The notes under the pieces were generated by a model. The model saw nothing but the letters and a program-made list of their open reading frames with translations. It made no database searches and was not told where the DNA came from. A program made the translations under genes and the position numbers. 64,000 nucleotides of DNA from Theropithecus gelada (taxonomy: Eukaryota; Chordata; Mammalia; Primates; Cercopithecidae): NCBI RefSeq assembly GCF_003255815.1, contig NC_037673.1, positions 156,022,937-156,086,936 on the forward strand. The letters are read 5' to 3'. Below, piece by piece: positions 1 through 9,064 of this stretch. Within the stretch, counting starts at the first letter, position 1; each line of letters starts with the position of its first letter.

Positions 1-348
1 GTTGTTATCCCCCTTTTAATAACCTAAGAAGCATGCACATGTGTGCATACACACACATACATTTTATATTTTTAACATCTCTGATATGAGGTATGCTATG
101 CAATTGCTGTTGCTAAGCATTGCCTGTCCTTGTGCAGAATCGAACCTGCAGAATGGTGATGGCCTCTTGGGAACAACTCCAGAGATTACAGAAGGGCACT
201 TTCTTAAGAAACACAGCATCACCAATGTTCTTCATGGTACAGAGGATAAGTGTATGTGGAAAAACTAGAACATTGATAACTCTGATTGGACAAGTGATTC
301 AAGAGAGTTTGACTCAATGTAAAGCAGATTTAGGAATACCTTGACTAC
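1..348. other. Unassigned sequence
   Basis: I recognise no gene or repeat family here. There is a short CA-rich patch near 47-58. Reading frames are short and lack familiar protein motifs. Confidence 0.4.
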
Positions 349-357
349 TTTACTTTA

Positions 358-669
358 TGTATGTATGTATGTATGTATTTATTTTTGGAGATGGAGTCTC
401 AGTGTGTCACCCACACTGGAGTGTAATGGCGCTGTCTTGGCTCACTGCACCCTCCGCCTCCTGGGTTCAAGCAATTCTGCCTCAGCCTCCCAGGCAGCTG
501 GAACTACAGGCGCAAACCACCATGCCTGGCTAATTTTTGGTATTTTAGTAGAGACGGGATTTCAGCATGTTGCCCAGGCTGGTCTCGAACTCCTGAGCTC
601 AGGCAATCTACCCGCCTCGTCCTCCCAAAGTGCTAGGATTACTGGCGTGGGCCACTGTGCCCAGCTAAA
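358..669 (-). mobile_element. Full-length Alu (S/J-like), minus strand
   Basis: Both Alu arms are readable in reverse complement, from the tail side near 388 to the 5' end near 666. The poly(A) tail, seen as T-rich sequence at the left, has decayed into an ATGT microsatellite (357-380). A 9-base direct repeat TTTACTTTA flanks it at 349-357 and 670-678 and is the probable target-site duplication. Divergence is moderate, fitting an older S or J element. Confidence 0.92.
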
Positions 670-678
670 TTTACTTTA

Positions 679-1137
679 AACTAGTAAATTTATATTTAAA
701 TTTAAATGCACAGGCGTGGTAGGTGGTGTAAAAAATCTAGGCATAAGTAAATCTAAATGGACTTTTTCATTAGGCATATTCAAAAATTCTAGAAGTATAT
801 TCTAAAAATATATTCTAAAACTTCTAAATGATAATATAGCATCATAGTTAATTTGACAGCATTAACAAATTTTTTTTAGTCAGAGACAATGTAATGGTGC
901 ATCTTACAATTGATGGCATTTTAAATGAGAAGAAGTATGGCATATCACATTATAAGAAGGCCAGAGAAAAGGCAGTGCTGGGGTTGGTCAATTTGGCAGC
1001 TTAATAACATTGTTAAGGGCAAATCTCTTTTTATTCTTTCAGGCTGCCATCCTCCTTCTATCAGCTTGTTCTTTCCTGACTCCTCTTGCTACCGAATGGG
1101 AAGTCTTGACTATGAGTTGTTCAGGTTCTTGGCACAT
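679..1137. other. Unassigned AT-rich sequence
   Basis: AT-rich DNA with short reading frames. No repeat family, exon or regulatory motif could be assigned. Confidence 0.35.
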
Positions 1138-1627
1138 TGAACAAAGAATTGAATAAAATGCACAAACAAAGCAATGGAAGATGAAGGCACAGATTTATTA
1201 ATATTAAAGAGAAAATATACTCCATAGAGTGTGAGTGGGCTTGGGCAAGCAGCTCAAGAGCCTTGAGTATAATGTCCCCTGGGGTTTTTATGAGCTAGAA
1301 GAACTTAATAACACCCTTTAGAGGCTTCCGATTGCTTACACCCTATGCGAATGAAGAACTGGCCAATCAGAGGCTAGAGCCCCTATGCAAATGAAGGCTT
1401 TGTCTGTGGCCATTCAAAGGGCGAGGTAAAGGCTGGGCTTGTGGCCAATCAGAGGTATTTCCCGTTTGCTGAAGGGGAGAGGAGTTTTGCTGAGGGAGGG
1501 GGCCTCCAGCACCTTGTCACTTGGGCATGGAGAGGTGGGGTTTTCCTTTTGGTTCAATTCTAAGAAGTGAGCTTGAGTTGCTCTTAAGCTCCCTGCCTCT
1601 AGACCCTATTCTCCTTCCTTACTCTCA
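1138..1627 (-). mobile_element. Solo LTR of an endogenous retrovirus (ERV1-like), minus strand
   Basis: The segment begins TG and ends CA on the plus strand. Read on the minus strand it has LTR-like order: CCAAT boxes (plus-strand CCAAT at 1363-1367 and 1445-1449), an octamer ATGCAAAT at 1385-1392, a TATA-like CATAAAAACC near 1285, and an AATAAA poly(A) signal (plus-strand TTTATT at 1194-1199). The CCAAT/octamer block is imperfectly duplicated. No retroviral internal coding sequence flanks it, so it is a solo LTR. The exact family and ends are uncertain, and no clear target-site duplication was found. Confidence 0.65.
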
Positions 1628-1699
1628 TGGTTCTAAGAAGACTGCTCCAGTTCTAGGTACTCCATGCGGATGACAATGTCCAGAGACAGAAAGAGAGCC

Positions 1700-1975
1700 T
1701 CTCTCATGTATCTCCTTTTAGTCTGCAAGGATTCCTAGCAGACTTCTTTTCATGTCTTCTTGTCTACAATTGTGTCTCACATGTATAATCATGACCAATG
1801 CAAATGGGATTACCATTGACTTAAGCCAATTATGACGTCCCCCTGGGCCTAGGGTAGGACTCCACTCCCCTGCAACACATGATCCCCTGAACAAAACTGA
1901 GGTTCTTCTAGCAAGGAGAAGACAGGGAGAATGACTATCAGTTAGTCAATCAGAAGTATCTGCCATACCTCACAA
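1700..1975 (+). repeat. Partial copy of an old interspersed repeat (family X, unresolved)
   Basis: The closing part, with the phrase CCCCTGAACAAAACTGAGG followed by an AGAAG..GGGAGAATG block, resembles the end of a repeat family that recurs here at about 3005, 18030, 21545 and 30470 (same orientation) and 41090 and 43170 (opposite orientation). I recognise it as a common old mammalian repeat but cannot name the family from sequence alone. Confidence 0.4.
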
Positions 1976-1984
1976 ATTGCTTAT

Positions 1985-2086
1985 CTTTTTTTGGCTTTAG
2001 TGTTTTCATGTGTAAAATGGCAATAGTAATAATAATAATAATGACAACTGCCTCAAAGGGTAGTGAGGATTACATAATGCATATAA
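1985..2086 (+). repeat. MIR, left part
   Basis: It reads TCATGTGTAAAATGG then an AATAATAAT run and GTGAGGATTA, the central-to-3' MIR sequence. The element resumes at about 2303 on the far side of an Alu-monomer insertion. Confidence 0.8.
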
Positions 2087-2207
2087 GGCTGAGCACAGTG
2101 GCTCATGCTTGTAACCCCAGCACTTTGGGAGGCCTAGGTAGGTGAATTGCTTGAGGCCAGGAGTTCAAGATCAGCCTGGTCAACGAGGCAAGACCTTATT
2201 TCTAAAT
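2087..2207 (+). mobile_element. Free left Alu monomer (FLAM-like) inside a MIR
   Basis: Only the left Alu arm is present, from GGCTGAGCACAGTGG to the CTAAATACA boundary, and no right arm follows. It interrupts a MIR. TGCATATA at 2078-2085 and 2295-2302 is the probable target-site duplication. The tail has become microsatellite. Confidence 0.8.
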
Positions 2208-2247
2208 ACACACACACACACACACACACACACAGACGTACAAACTG

Positions 2248-2290
<43 letters not shown>
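2208..2290. repeat. (CA)n and (TA)n microsatellites from a FLAM tail
   Basis: An AC run at 2208-2234 is followed by a short spacer and an AT run at 2251-2290. The position between the Alu monomer and its downstream target-site duplication suggests growth from the original poly(A) tail. Protein-like reading frames across it are artefacts of the repeat. Confidence 0.9.
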
Positions 2291-2296
<6 letters not shown>

Positions 2297-2302
2297 CATA
2301 TA

Positions 2303-2390
2303 TATAAATAGTGCTTAGAATAGTGCCTGATACATGGTAAAGGCTCAAGAAATGTTTAGCATTGATTGATACTGTTCCTGTTGTCACTGG
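2303..2390 (+). repeat. MIR, right part
   Basis: It contains GTGCTTAGAATAGTGCCTGA then ACATGGTAAAGGCTCAAGAAATG, the 3' end of MIR, continuing the piece at 1985-2086. Confidence 0.8.
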
Positions 2391-2654
2391 TCGTTATCAT
2401 TATATTACCCTATATCTAGATAGGCAAAGTCTCAATCTGCCACTGAAGAAAAGGAAAATGAGGGCTTAAACTAGCCTTAGATATTAGTACAGATAGTCAT
2501 TGGTCCACAGGTTTTTTTCTTGAGCAAGTCCTCTATACTAGGTATTGTTCCGAATGTAGAAAGAATTCAAAACACAGCTCTGAGGAGTTTATGTTCTGGT
2601 TGTAGAGGCAACTAGAGATTTGGAAAAAAAAAGTAGAGATGTCTTGCTTTCTAG

Positions 2655-2990
2655 CTTCTTCATATACTCTTTCCTCTGTCTGAAACAAAATTTATCATCA
2701 CCTCTCTCCTACCTTAGCCTGGTGAACTCATATTCACCTTATTACGTCAGCTTAATTGCTTCCCTGACCCCAGATTTTAGGTAACCTGTCTATGCTGAAT
2801 GCTTTCATAATTGCTATCATAATAGCAATATTATATTGAAGTGTGTCAGTCTTTTGTCAGTCTTCCCACTTTATGTCTGAAGTTCCATGAGGGCAGAGAC
2901 CATGTCTGTCTGTTTCATGACTGTATCTCCTATTCACAGTGCCTGATACAAATGTAGGCAGGCAGGGTGAACTTGTTGAATAAGGGAGTA
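2655..2990 (+). repeat. L2 3' end
   Basis: The typical L2 closing phrase is present: TTCCATGAGGGCAGAGACC, then CAGTGCCTGATAC and GTTGAATAAGGG. The preceding 200 bases fit degraded L2 3' sequence. A reverse-oriented L2-like fragment lies just before it at about 2500-2600. Confidence 0.8.
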
Positions 2991-3004
2991 GATGAAGGAA
3001 TGTG

Positions 3005-3510
3005 TTTCACTTAGAACTCTTTCTGTCATAAGTGACAGATATAACCTGGTTTAATTAAAAAAGAGATTTATAAATCTCATAACTGAAAAGCCCAGAGGTT
3101 GGTCTGATTTCAGTCGTGATTTGATTTAGGGGACTCAAATGATGGCATTAATATTCTGTCAGATCTGCCTTTTCCAGTGTGGGTTTCATTTCCAGGTTTC
3201 CTGTGGTGTTCTTGGCACTTCCAGAGTCTCATCTTTCCAATTCACACACAAAGGCAAAGAACATATGCCTCTCTCCCACCAGATCCGCCAATATCTGATT
3301 CTCATTGGGTCACATGCCCATCACTGAAAGAGTCACTGTGACCAAAGCTGGACTTGAGGTGGGATTTTTCTCCACTGAGTACATGTACGGTAACCTTACA
3401 TGTTACCTAAGAGTGGGGGTTGTAATGACTCCCAGGGATAGATTTGGGATATTATAATTAGAAATGGGGTAAATAGATGCCAGACCACAAAACAACAGAT
3501 GTTCACTATA
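3005..3510 (+). repeat. Old interspersed repeat, family X copy
   Basis: The head reads AGAACTCTTTCTGTCATAAG followed by GTGACAG; the body includes TTGGGTCACATGCCCATCAC; the tail is AACAACAGATGTTCACTATAG. The same head appears reversed near 43720. I recognise a recurrent mammalian repeat without being able to name it. Confidence 0.45.
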
Positions 3511-3577
3511 GAATGAATGACTGAATCATACAGGACCATGTGATAAAATCAGATGTAGAGAAGAAAGTACTACAGAA
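3487..3577. repeat. Left copy of a diverged direct repeat flanking an LTR
   Basis: This stretch (AACAACAGATGTTC...ATAGAATGAA...GGACCATGTGAT...CTACAGA) matches 4092-4196 on the other side of the MaLR-like LTR, with many substitutions and an indel. Confidence 0.6.
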
Positions 3578-3579
3578 TT

Positions 3580-4086
3580 TGTGGTAGGACAGAAAAATAT
3601 GCCCGCCCCTGCCCCCCCGACCCCCAAACTTGTTCGTATGTTACCTTACATGGCAAAGAGGAATTTAGGTTGCAGATGGAATTAAGGTTGCTAATCTAAT
3701 GATCTTAAAATAAGGATATTATCTAGGATGATTTGGATGGACTCACTGTAATTACAAGGGTCATTAAAAAGGAGAAACAGAGTCACCAGAGGAGGGCGGA
3801 GTGCTGTCATGTGAGAGGAACTCAACCCCCTGTTACTGGCCTTGAAGATGGAGGAAGGAGGCCATGAACTAAGACATTCAGGTAGCCTCTCGCAGGTAGA
3901 AAAGGCAAGGAAATGGATTTTCTCCCAGAGCCTCCAGAAAGAAACACAGCCCTGTCAACACCTTGAATTTAGCCCAACGAGACCCATGTTGGACTTCTGG
4001 CCTACAGGATTGTAAGGTAATGTATTTGTGTTGTTTTAAACCACTACGTTTGTGGTAATTGGTTATAGCAATAAAAAGCTAATGGA
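3580..4086 (+). mobile_element. MaLR-like (MLT1-type) LTR
   Basis: The sequence has the MaLR order: an ATGTTACCTTACATGGCAAA block, a GGAGGAAGGAGGCCATGA block, CAACACCTTGAATTTAGCCC, and the closing TTGTGTTGTTTTAAACCACT with GGTTATAGCA. No internal retroviral region is present. Ends are approximate and the subfamily is uncertain. Confidence 0.6.
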
Positions 4087-4091
4087 GTTTA

Positions 4092-4196
4092 AACAAAATA
4101 ACAGACAGTCCTTATAGAATGAACAAATGAATGAGCGAATGAATGATGCGGGACCATGTAATGAAATCGGGGATAGAGAGAAAAATGCTACAGAGT
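4092..4196. repeat. Right copy of the diverged direct repeat flanking an LTR
   Basis: It matches 3487-3577: AATAACAGACAGTCC...ATAGAATGAA...GGACCATGTAATGAAAT...CTACAGAGTT, with an extra GAAT-rich expansion. Confidence 0.6.
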
Positions 4197-4879
4197 TCCA
4201 AAGAGGGAGACCTTTTTGTTGGTGTAGTCAAGAAAGGGTTCTCAGAGAAAGCAGGATGGTAGCTACAGTATTTTATGAGCTTCACCCAAAAAAAGAGGGA
4301 TCTGGGGCTGAGAAAAGTGGAATGTTCAAAGTCAGGAATGAATCAACACATTGGGAACTTCATTGAAATTGCAGGTTGTGGTTGGAGAAGGGTATGAGAT
4401 GGGGTTGGGGAGGTAAGAAAGGGGGTCTGATGGAGTTTCTGCAAATCTGGGAGGAGGTGTTTCCATTTATTACAGTTAGCCATGAGAAGGCAGTGTAGGT
4501 TTTGAGCAGAAGCCTGTCATGATGCACACACACAGAGGTGCCCAGGATGAACTGGGGACAAAGGAGACCAGAGATGAGCCAGGCTGACAATGTGGAAGTG
4601 CTGGGCAGGTAGCCTATCTGCAGGATCCATGGCTGACTCTGCAATTGAGTAGAAATGGGAGTGAAAATAACAAAGAAAGGAGAGAATCCTGGCAGGCAGG
4701 GAATCTTCACTTGGGGCTCATGGGTCCTCTCTCCTCTGTTCATGACTTCAGGTAGTCAATGAGACTCCCAAGATTAGATGCACAGTTAGGGGTTTTGTGA
4801 GCTTTTCTGGGGAGAGGGCCACATCCTTTATCAGATTCTCAAAGGGCTCTGTGACTCGAGAGAGGTAAAAGTCACTGAT
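4197..4879. other. Unassigned sequence
   Basis: No gene or repeat family recognised. A minus-strand reading frame at 4360-4743 lacks familiar domains and is probably chance. Confidence 0.35.
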
Positions 4880-5095
4880 GTAAGTTTAAAAATATGCTTT
4901 ATTGAAGAATAATACACATGTAGAAAAGTGCACATGTCATAAATGTACAGCTTGATGGACTTGCATAAACTGAATACCCCTGAGGAACCAGCACCCAGAT
5001 GAAAAATCAGAACCATACCAGCACTCCAGAAGTTCCTTCTCAAGCCCTGCCGTCTTCCTGCTACAGTAACCACTACTTTGATTGCTAACTCAGCT
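4880..5095 (+). repeat. Old interspersed repeat fragment (L1M-like)
   Basis: TTTATTGAAGAATAATACAC, TGTACAGCTTGATGGAC and ACCAGCACCCAGATG in this order resemble a common old mammalian repeat tail. Family assignment is tentative. Confidence 0.45.
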
Positions 5096-7426
5096 GTAAG
5101 GTATTAAGCAGGGCTGTATCACGTTCAACCTCCTAGGAATTGGACCACCATTATTAAAAGCAACTATAGGCTAGAAAACCACATATTGTGGGTTTCCTCC
5201 AGGGGATTTCAGATAGAATTGGATGAGAAAACCACTGTGGTGCTTTGCAATCATCCGCACGTTGTTTTGGCACTGGGCAGGACTGTTGCAAGCAGTTTCC
5301 TTCCCTGGGTTTCTAACCCTCTGACATGCAGCCAAAGCTGTGCTTCCCCCTCCAGGGCTCAAAATCTCTGTGCTTCACTCCATTTGCTGCATTAGTCACC
5401 GTAATCCTGGGGGCTGGGCCATGGGAAGAACAAAATATAATTTGGGCATTTCATTTTATGAGTTGATCATTATTTGGTTTCCTTTCCTGGTTCAGAATCA
5501 AGGGCCAAGAACACAGGCTCTTGAGTACATAGTTACCATGGCATGTTTATATGCTGCAGCGAGTGGCTGCAACACATTGGAGGGTAAGAGGATTAGACAG
5601 CAAACGGCACCTGCTAAATATGAATAGCGAGTCATCCTGCGAGGGGGTTACAGTGCACTCCAGCAGGCCCAACGCTGGAGGGACATGGATGAGCTATAAT
5701 AGGGTTCAGAACCGATCTATTTGCCTTTTCAAACAATAGTCAAATAAATAACAGTAACTGGATTACAGATTCAGCTTCTGCCTAAGCACATAAAAGCAGA
5801 GAACCCAAAACAAAAGAAATGAGGTGAAGGTTTTGTGGCCTCACCAAGAATTAGGGATTCTGGCAGGAAAAAGAACCCCCAGAAAGAAATTAAATTTCCT
5901 CAGAGAAACAGGGAGGGAGGTAACATAACCATACCTCCTTGGTCCCATTCCTGGTGCCCCCACCCTTCCCACTGGTCACATTAGGTATCTCTTGAGGTCA
6001 GAGCCCATTGCTATGGGTTTTGGGGTACTGCCCTAATTCTCGAGTTCGGTTGGCATTTTGTGGTATTGATTTCCGTTCGATTTGACATCGGCTGGACTCT
6101 CAAACTCTTTTTGTTTTGGAAAGGGTTTCATTATGATGGTATTTATTCTACTTGGCAGGGCCTGACTCTGGAGAGGTCTGTGAAGAAGGTGGGATTTGTT
6201 GGGGTGACTCCTTCCCCACCCTCTCCTGGCCAAGCCCTTCTTCTCTTTGCATTTTCCCTGCACTGCTTTTCACATTCCTGCTCTCTCTCTCTCTCCAACC
6301 CTGCACTGGTGCAACAAACCAAGGAATCGCCAGCCTCTTCCAGGACCTGAGCAGAGTTTTCATGTAAAAAAGCTGTCACAGAAAGAGATAATACTTTTAG
6401 TGTCACCTGCCTTTTTGTTTTTTTTGAGAAAATATATGGTCAAAGCTAATAACATCTCAGAAAAGCCCTTAAAATGTTTATTTTTGCTAATTATAATGGG
6501 AAATAAATAAAATATATTTATTTTACCATAAATAACATATAAAATCAAGGTGCTTTAATATAAAAAATCAAGATGCCCTGAAAACTTCCATTTAAATGTC
6601 ACAGAGTGAACAGATCTATTAATTTTGGTTTCTTCCTCAAACTCAGCTAAAATGACATTGATTGAATGAAGGTGGTAAAACCCACAAAGACAAAGAAAGT
6701 GGGAAAATGAGAGAAGTCAACAGAATGCAAGCTGGGGGGCAGGACTCATAAGGGTCTTCTTAAAGCCTAAGGAAAGCCTGGGAGGCAAGAGGGTAGAGAA
6801 TCATAAAGAGCAAGTCAGCTCACCCCACAGAACCTCTGGCATCTTAGGAATTGAAGGCTCAGAGGTCCTCTGCAAGCCAAGGTGTAGGTGGGTCTGAACA
6901 TAGGAGGATGGGTTTAAGTCTGATTAAAGAACAATTGGATTCTCAGAGTTCATCCCCCAGCCTGAGCTGTTAGGCAACTTGCCTTTCCTTAATCCAGCAG
7001 CAAACAGAATGTGTCCCCTCCAGAGAGGTTGAAACTGAGACATTCTGGGCTCAGGACACAGCTGGGCACAGAGACAGAGAACATCACATGTGCTTTATTA
7101 AAAGCAGGGGGATTAAGTGAAAGATGCTACATTGAATGTGGAGGACTCCAGCTGCCTTCCACCGCTCAGCTCCCAGAATGCAGCAGCCAGGCTCGCTGCA
7201 CTACACAGGTAGATTGGATGGTTGTTCTCAGGGAAAGTAGACCAACACAAGAAAAGAATCACACAGCTACTACCCTTTGGGTATCCCCAGTGGAGCGGTG
7301 GTGGGTCCTTTCTGGTCAGTATTTCTCTCTTAAGTCAAAGAATAGCCAGAGGCTCCCCTCGATGTGGTCATGGCTTCTAACTTGAAATGTAGATAGCAAA
7401 GTAAATTAACAGGGAAAATAAAACAC
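5096..7426. other. Unassigned non-repetitive interval
   Basis: About 2.3 kb without a recognisable repeat or gene. It has a short CT run near 6284-6296 and an AT-rich patch near 6480-6560. Overlapping reading frames on both strands around 6060-6410 are short and motif-free. Unrecognised ancient repeats may be present. Confidence 0.35.
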
Positions 7427-7584
7427 AGAAAACAAAGACAATGCAGTGAAAGAAGAAAGGTTTAAAAAATATGTCAGTATTCACTTTGGGAGGCCAAGAC
7501 GGGTGGATTACGAGGTCAGGAGATTGAGACTATCCTGGCTAACACGGTGAAACCCCGTCTCTACTAAAAATACAAAAAAATAGC
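7427..7584 (+). repeat. Donor arm of an inverted templated insertion
   Basis: Bases 7427-7498 are the exact reverse complement of 8355-8426 (72/72). The match continues with about ten differences through the Alu part to about 7584, pairing with about 8269. The arm spans the junction between unique flank and the 5'-truncated Alu, so the copy was made from a locus that already carried this Alu. Confidence 0.9.
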
Positions 7585-7762
7585 CGGGCATGGTGGCGTG
7601 TGCCTGTAGTCCCAGCTACCCGGGAGGCTGAGACAGGAGAATGGCGTGAATCTGGGAGGCAGAGCTTGCAGTGAGCCAAAATCGAACCACTGCACTCCAG
7701 CCTGGGCGACAGAGTGAGACTCCGTCTCAAAACAAACAAACAAACAAACAAACAAACAAACA
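7482..7762 (+). mobile_element. 5'-truncated AluY-like element
   Basis: It starts inside the Alu at CACTTTGGGAGG and runs through both arms to an (AAAC)n tail at about 7732-7761. GTCAGTATT at 7473-7481 and 7763-7771 is the target-site duplication, so the truncation happened at insertion. Y-type features include GGAGATTGAGACTATCCTGG and AATGGCGTGAAT. Confidence 0.93.
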
Positions 7763-7837
7763 GTCAGTATTTTCTTCATAGAGATAAAAAATTGTATCTA
7801 TGAAATAAGAAGAGGATGGTGTAAAAAAAGGAACGAG

Positions 7838-8254
7838 TTTTTCTCCCAGCTTTGTTGAAGTGCGATTGGCAAATAAAAATTGTGTATATTTAAGGTGTAC
7901 AATATGATGTTTTGATATACATATACTTTGTAAAATGATCACCACAATCAACCGTATCAGCAGCCCTCACATAGTTGCCTTTTTGGTGGTTGGAACACTT
8001 GAGGTCTACTCTCTTGGCAAATTACATTTCTAACTATAGTCACCACGCCGTACATTAGTTATTCAGAACTTATTCATCTTATGACTGAGACTTTGTACCT
8101 TTGAACAGCATCTCTTTCTCCCCACACTCCAGTTTCTGATAGTCATCATTCTACTTTCTGTTGATATGAGTTCAACTTTTTTTTAGATTTCACATATAAG
8201 TGAGATCAGGCAGTGTTTGTATTTCTGTTTTTCCTATTTCACTCAGCATAACGT
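7838..8254 (-). mobile_element. L1 3' end, first part
   Basis: In reverse complement this is L1 3' sequence; the plus strand shows AAGGTGTACAATATGATG, CATATAAGTGAGATCAGGCA and CACTCAGCATAACGT. It is interrupted at 8254 and resumes at about 8427 with essentially no L1 sequence lost. Confidence 0.85.
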
Positions 8255-8426
8255 TAATTTTTTAACGTTCTAATTTTTTGTATTTTTAGTAGAGATGGGG
8301 TTTTACCGTGTGAGCCAGGATGGTCTCGATCTCCTGACCTCGTGATCTGCCCACCTTGGCCTCCCAAAGTGAATACTGACATATTTTTTAAACCTTTCTT
8401 CTTTCACTGCATTGTCTTTGTTTTCT
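8255..8426 (-). repeat. Inverted templated insertion within L1
   Basis: About 172 bases split an otherwise continuous L1. The insert is an inverted copy of 7427-7584: an Alu fragment (about 8269-8371) joined to unique flank (8372-8426), with the same Alu/flank junction. Bases 8355-8426 match perfectly. The left junction carries a palindrome AACGTTAA-TTTT-TTAACGTT (8250-8269) and a repeated TAATTTTTT (8255-8263, 8271-8279). No target-site duplication or poly(A) is present, so this is not a retrotransposition product. Confidence 0.88.
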
Positions 8427-9060
8427 CCTGGTTCATCCACATTATCACAAATAGCAGGATTTCCTTCTTTTAAAATGCCAAATAACATTCCATTGTGTAC
8501 ATATACCACATTTTCTTTAGTCTTTCATCTGTTGACAGAATCTCAGGCTATTTCCGTATCTTGGCTACTGTGAATAATGCTACAATAAACATGGGAGCGC
8601 AGATATCTCTTCAAGTTAGTAATTTTACTTACTTTGGACGTTTACTCAGAGGTGTAATTGCTGGATCATATGTTAATAATATTTTTAATTTTTTTGAGAG
8701 ACTTCCATTCTGTTTTCCACAATAACTGTATCAATTTGTTTTCCCACCAACAGTGTGCAATAGTACCCTTTCTTACATACCCTTGCCAACATTTATCTTT
8801 TGTCTTTTTGATAATAGCCATTCTAACAGGTATGAAGTAATATTTTATTATAGTTTTGATTTGCATGTCCCTGATGATTGGTGATTCTGAGCATCTTTTC
8901 ATATACATGTTGACCATGTGTATGTCTTCTTTGAAAAAATGCCCATTCAGGTCCTTTACTCATTTTTTAACTGAATTATTTGTTTTTTGGTATTGTGTTC
9001 TATGAGTTCCTTACACATTTGGGATATTAACTATCTTGCTGTTTTCCTTTATAATTTGAT
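8427..9060 (-). mobile_element. L1 3' part of ORF2, continuation
   Basis: The plus strand shows TGTGAATAATGCTACAATAA, TTGCTGGATCATATG, CCACCAACAGTGTGCAA and TTTGTCTTTTTGATAATAGC, the reverse of the L1 ORF2 C-terminal region. Many stop codons make it inactive. Confidence 0.88.
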
Positions 9061-9064
9061 TATT

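Noticed and set aside
2202..2387. Reading frame rich in Ile/Tyr and Cys/Val
   Set aside because: It is only a translation of (TA)n and (CA)n microsatellites.
7427..8426. The inverted repeat as two independent Alu insertions in opposite orientation
   Set aside because: Identity extends 55 bases beyond the Alu into unique flank with the same junction, which independent insertions cannot produce.
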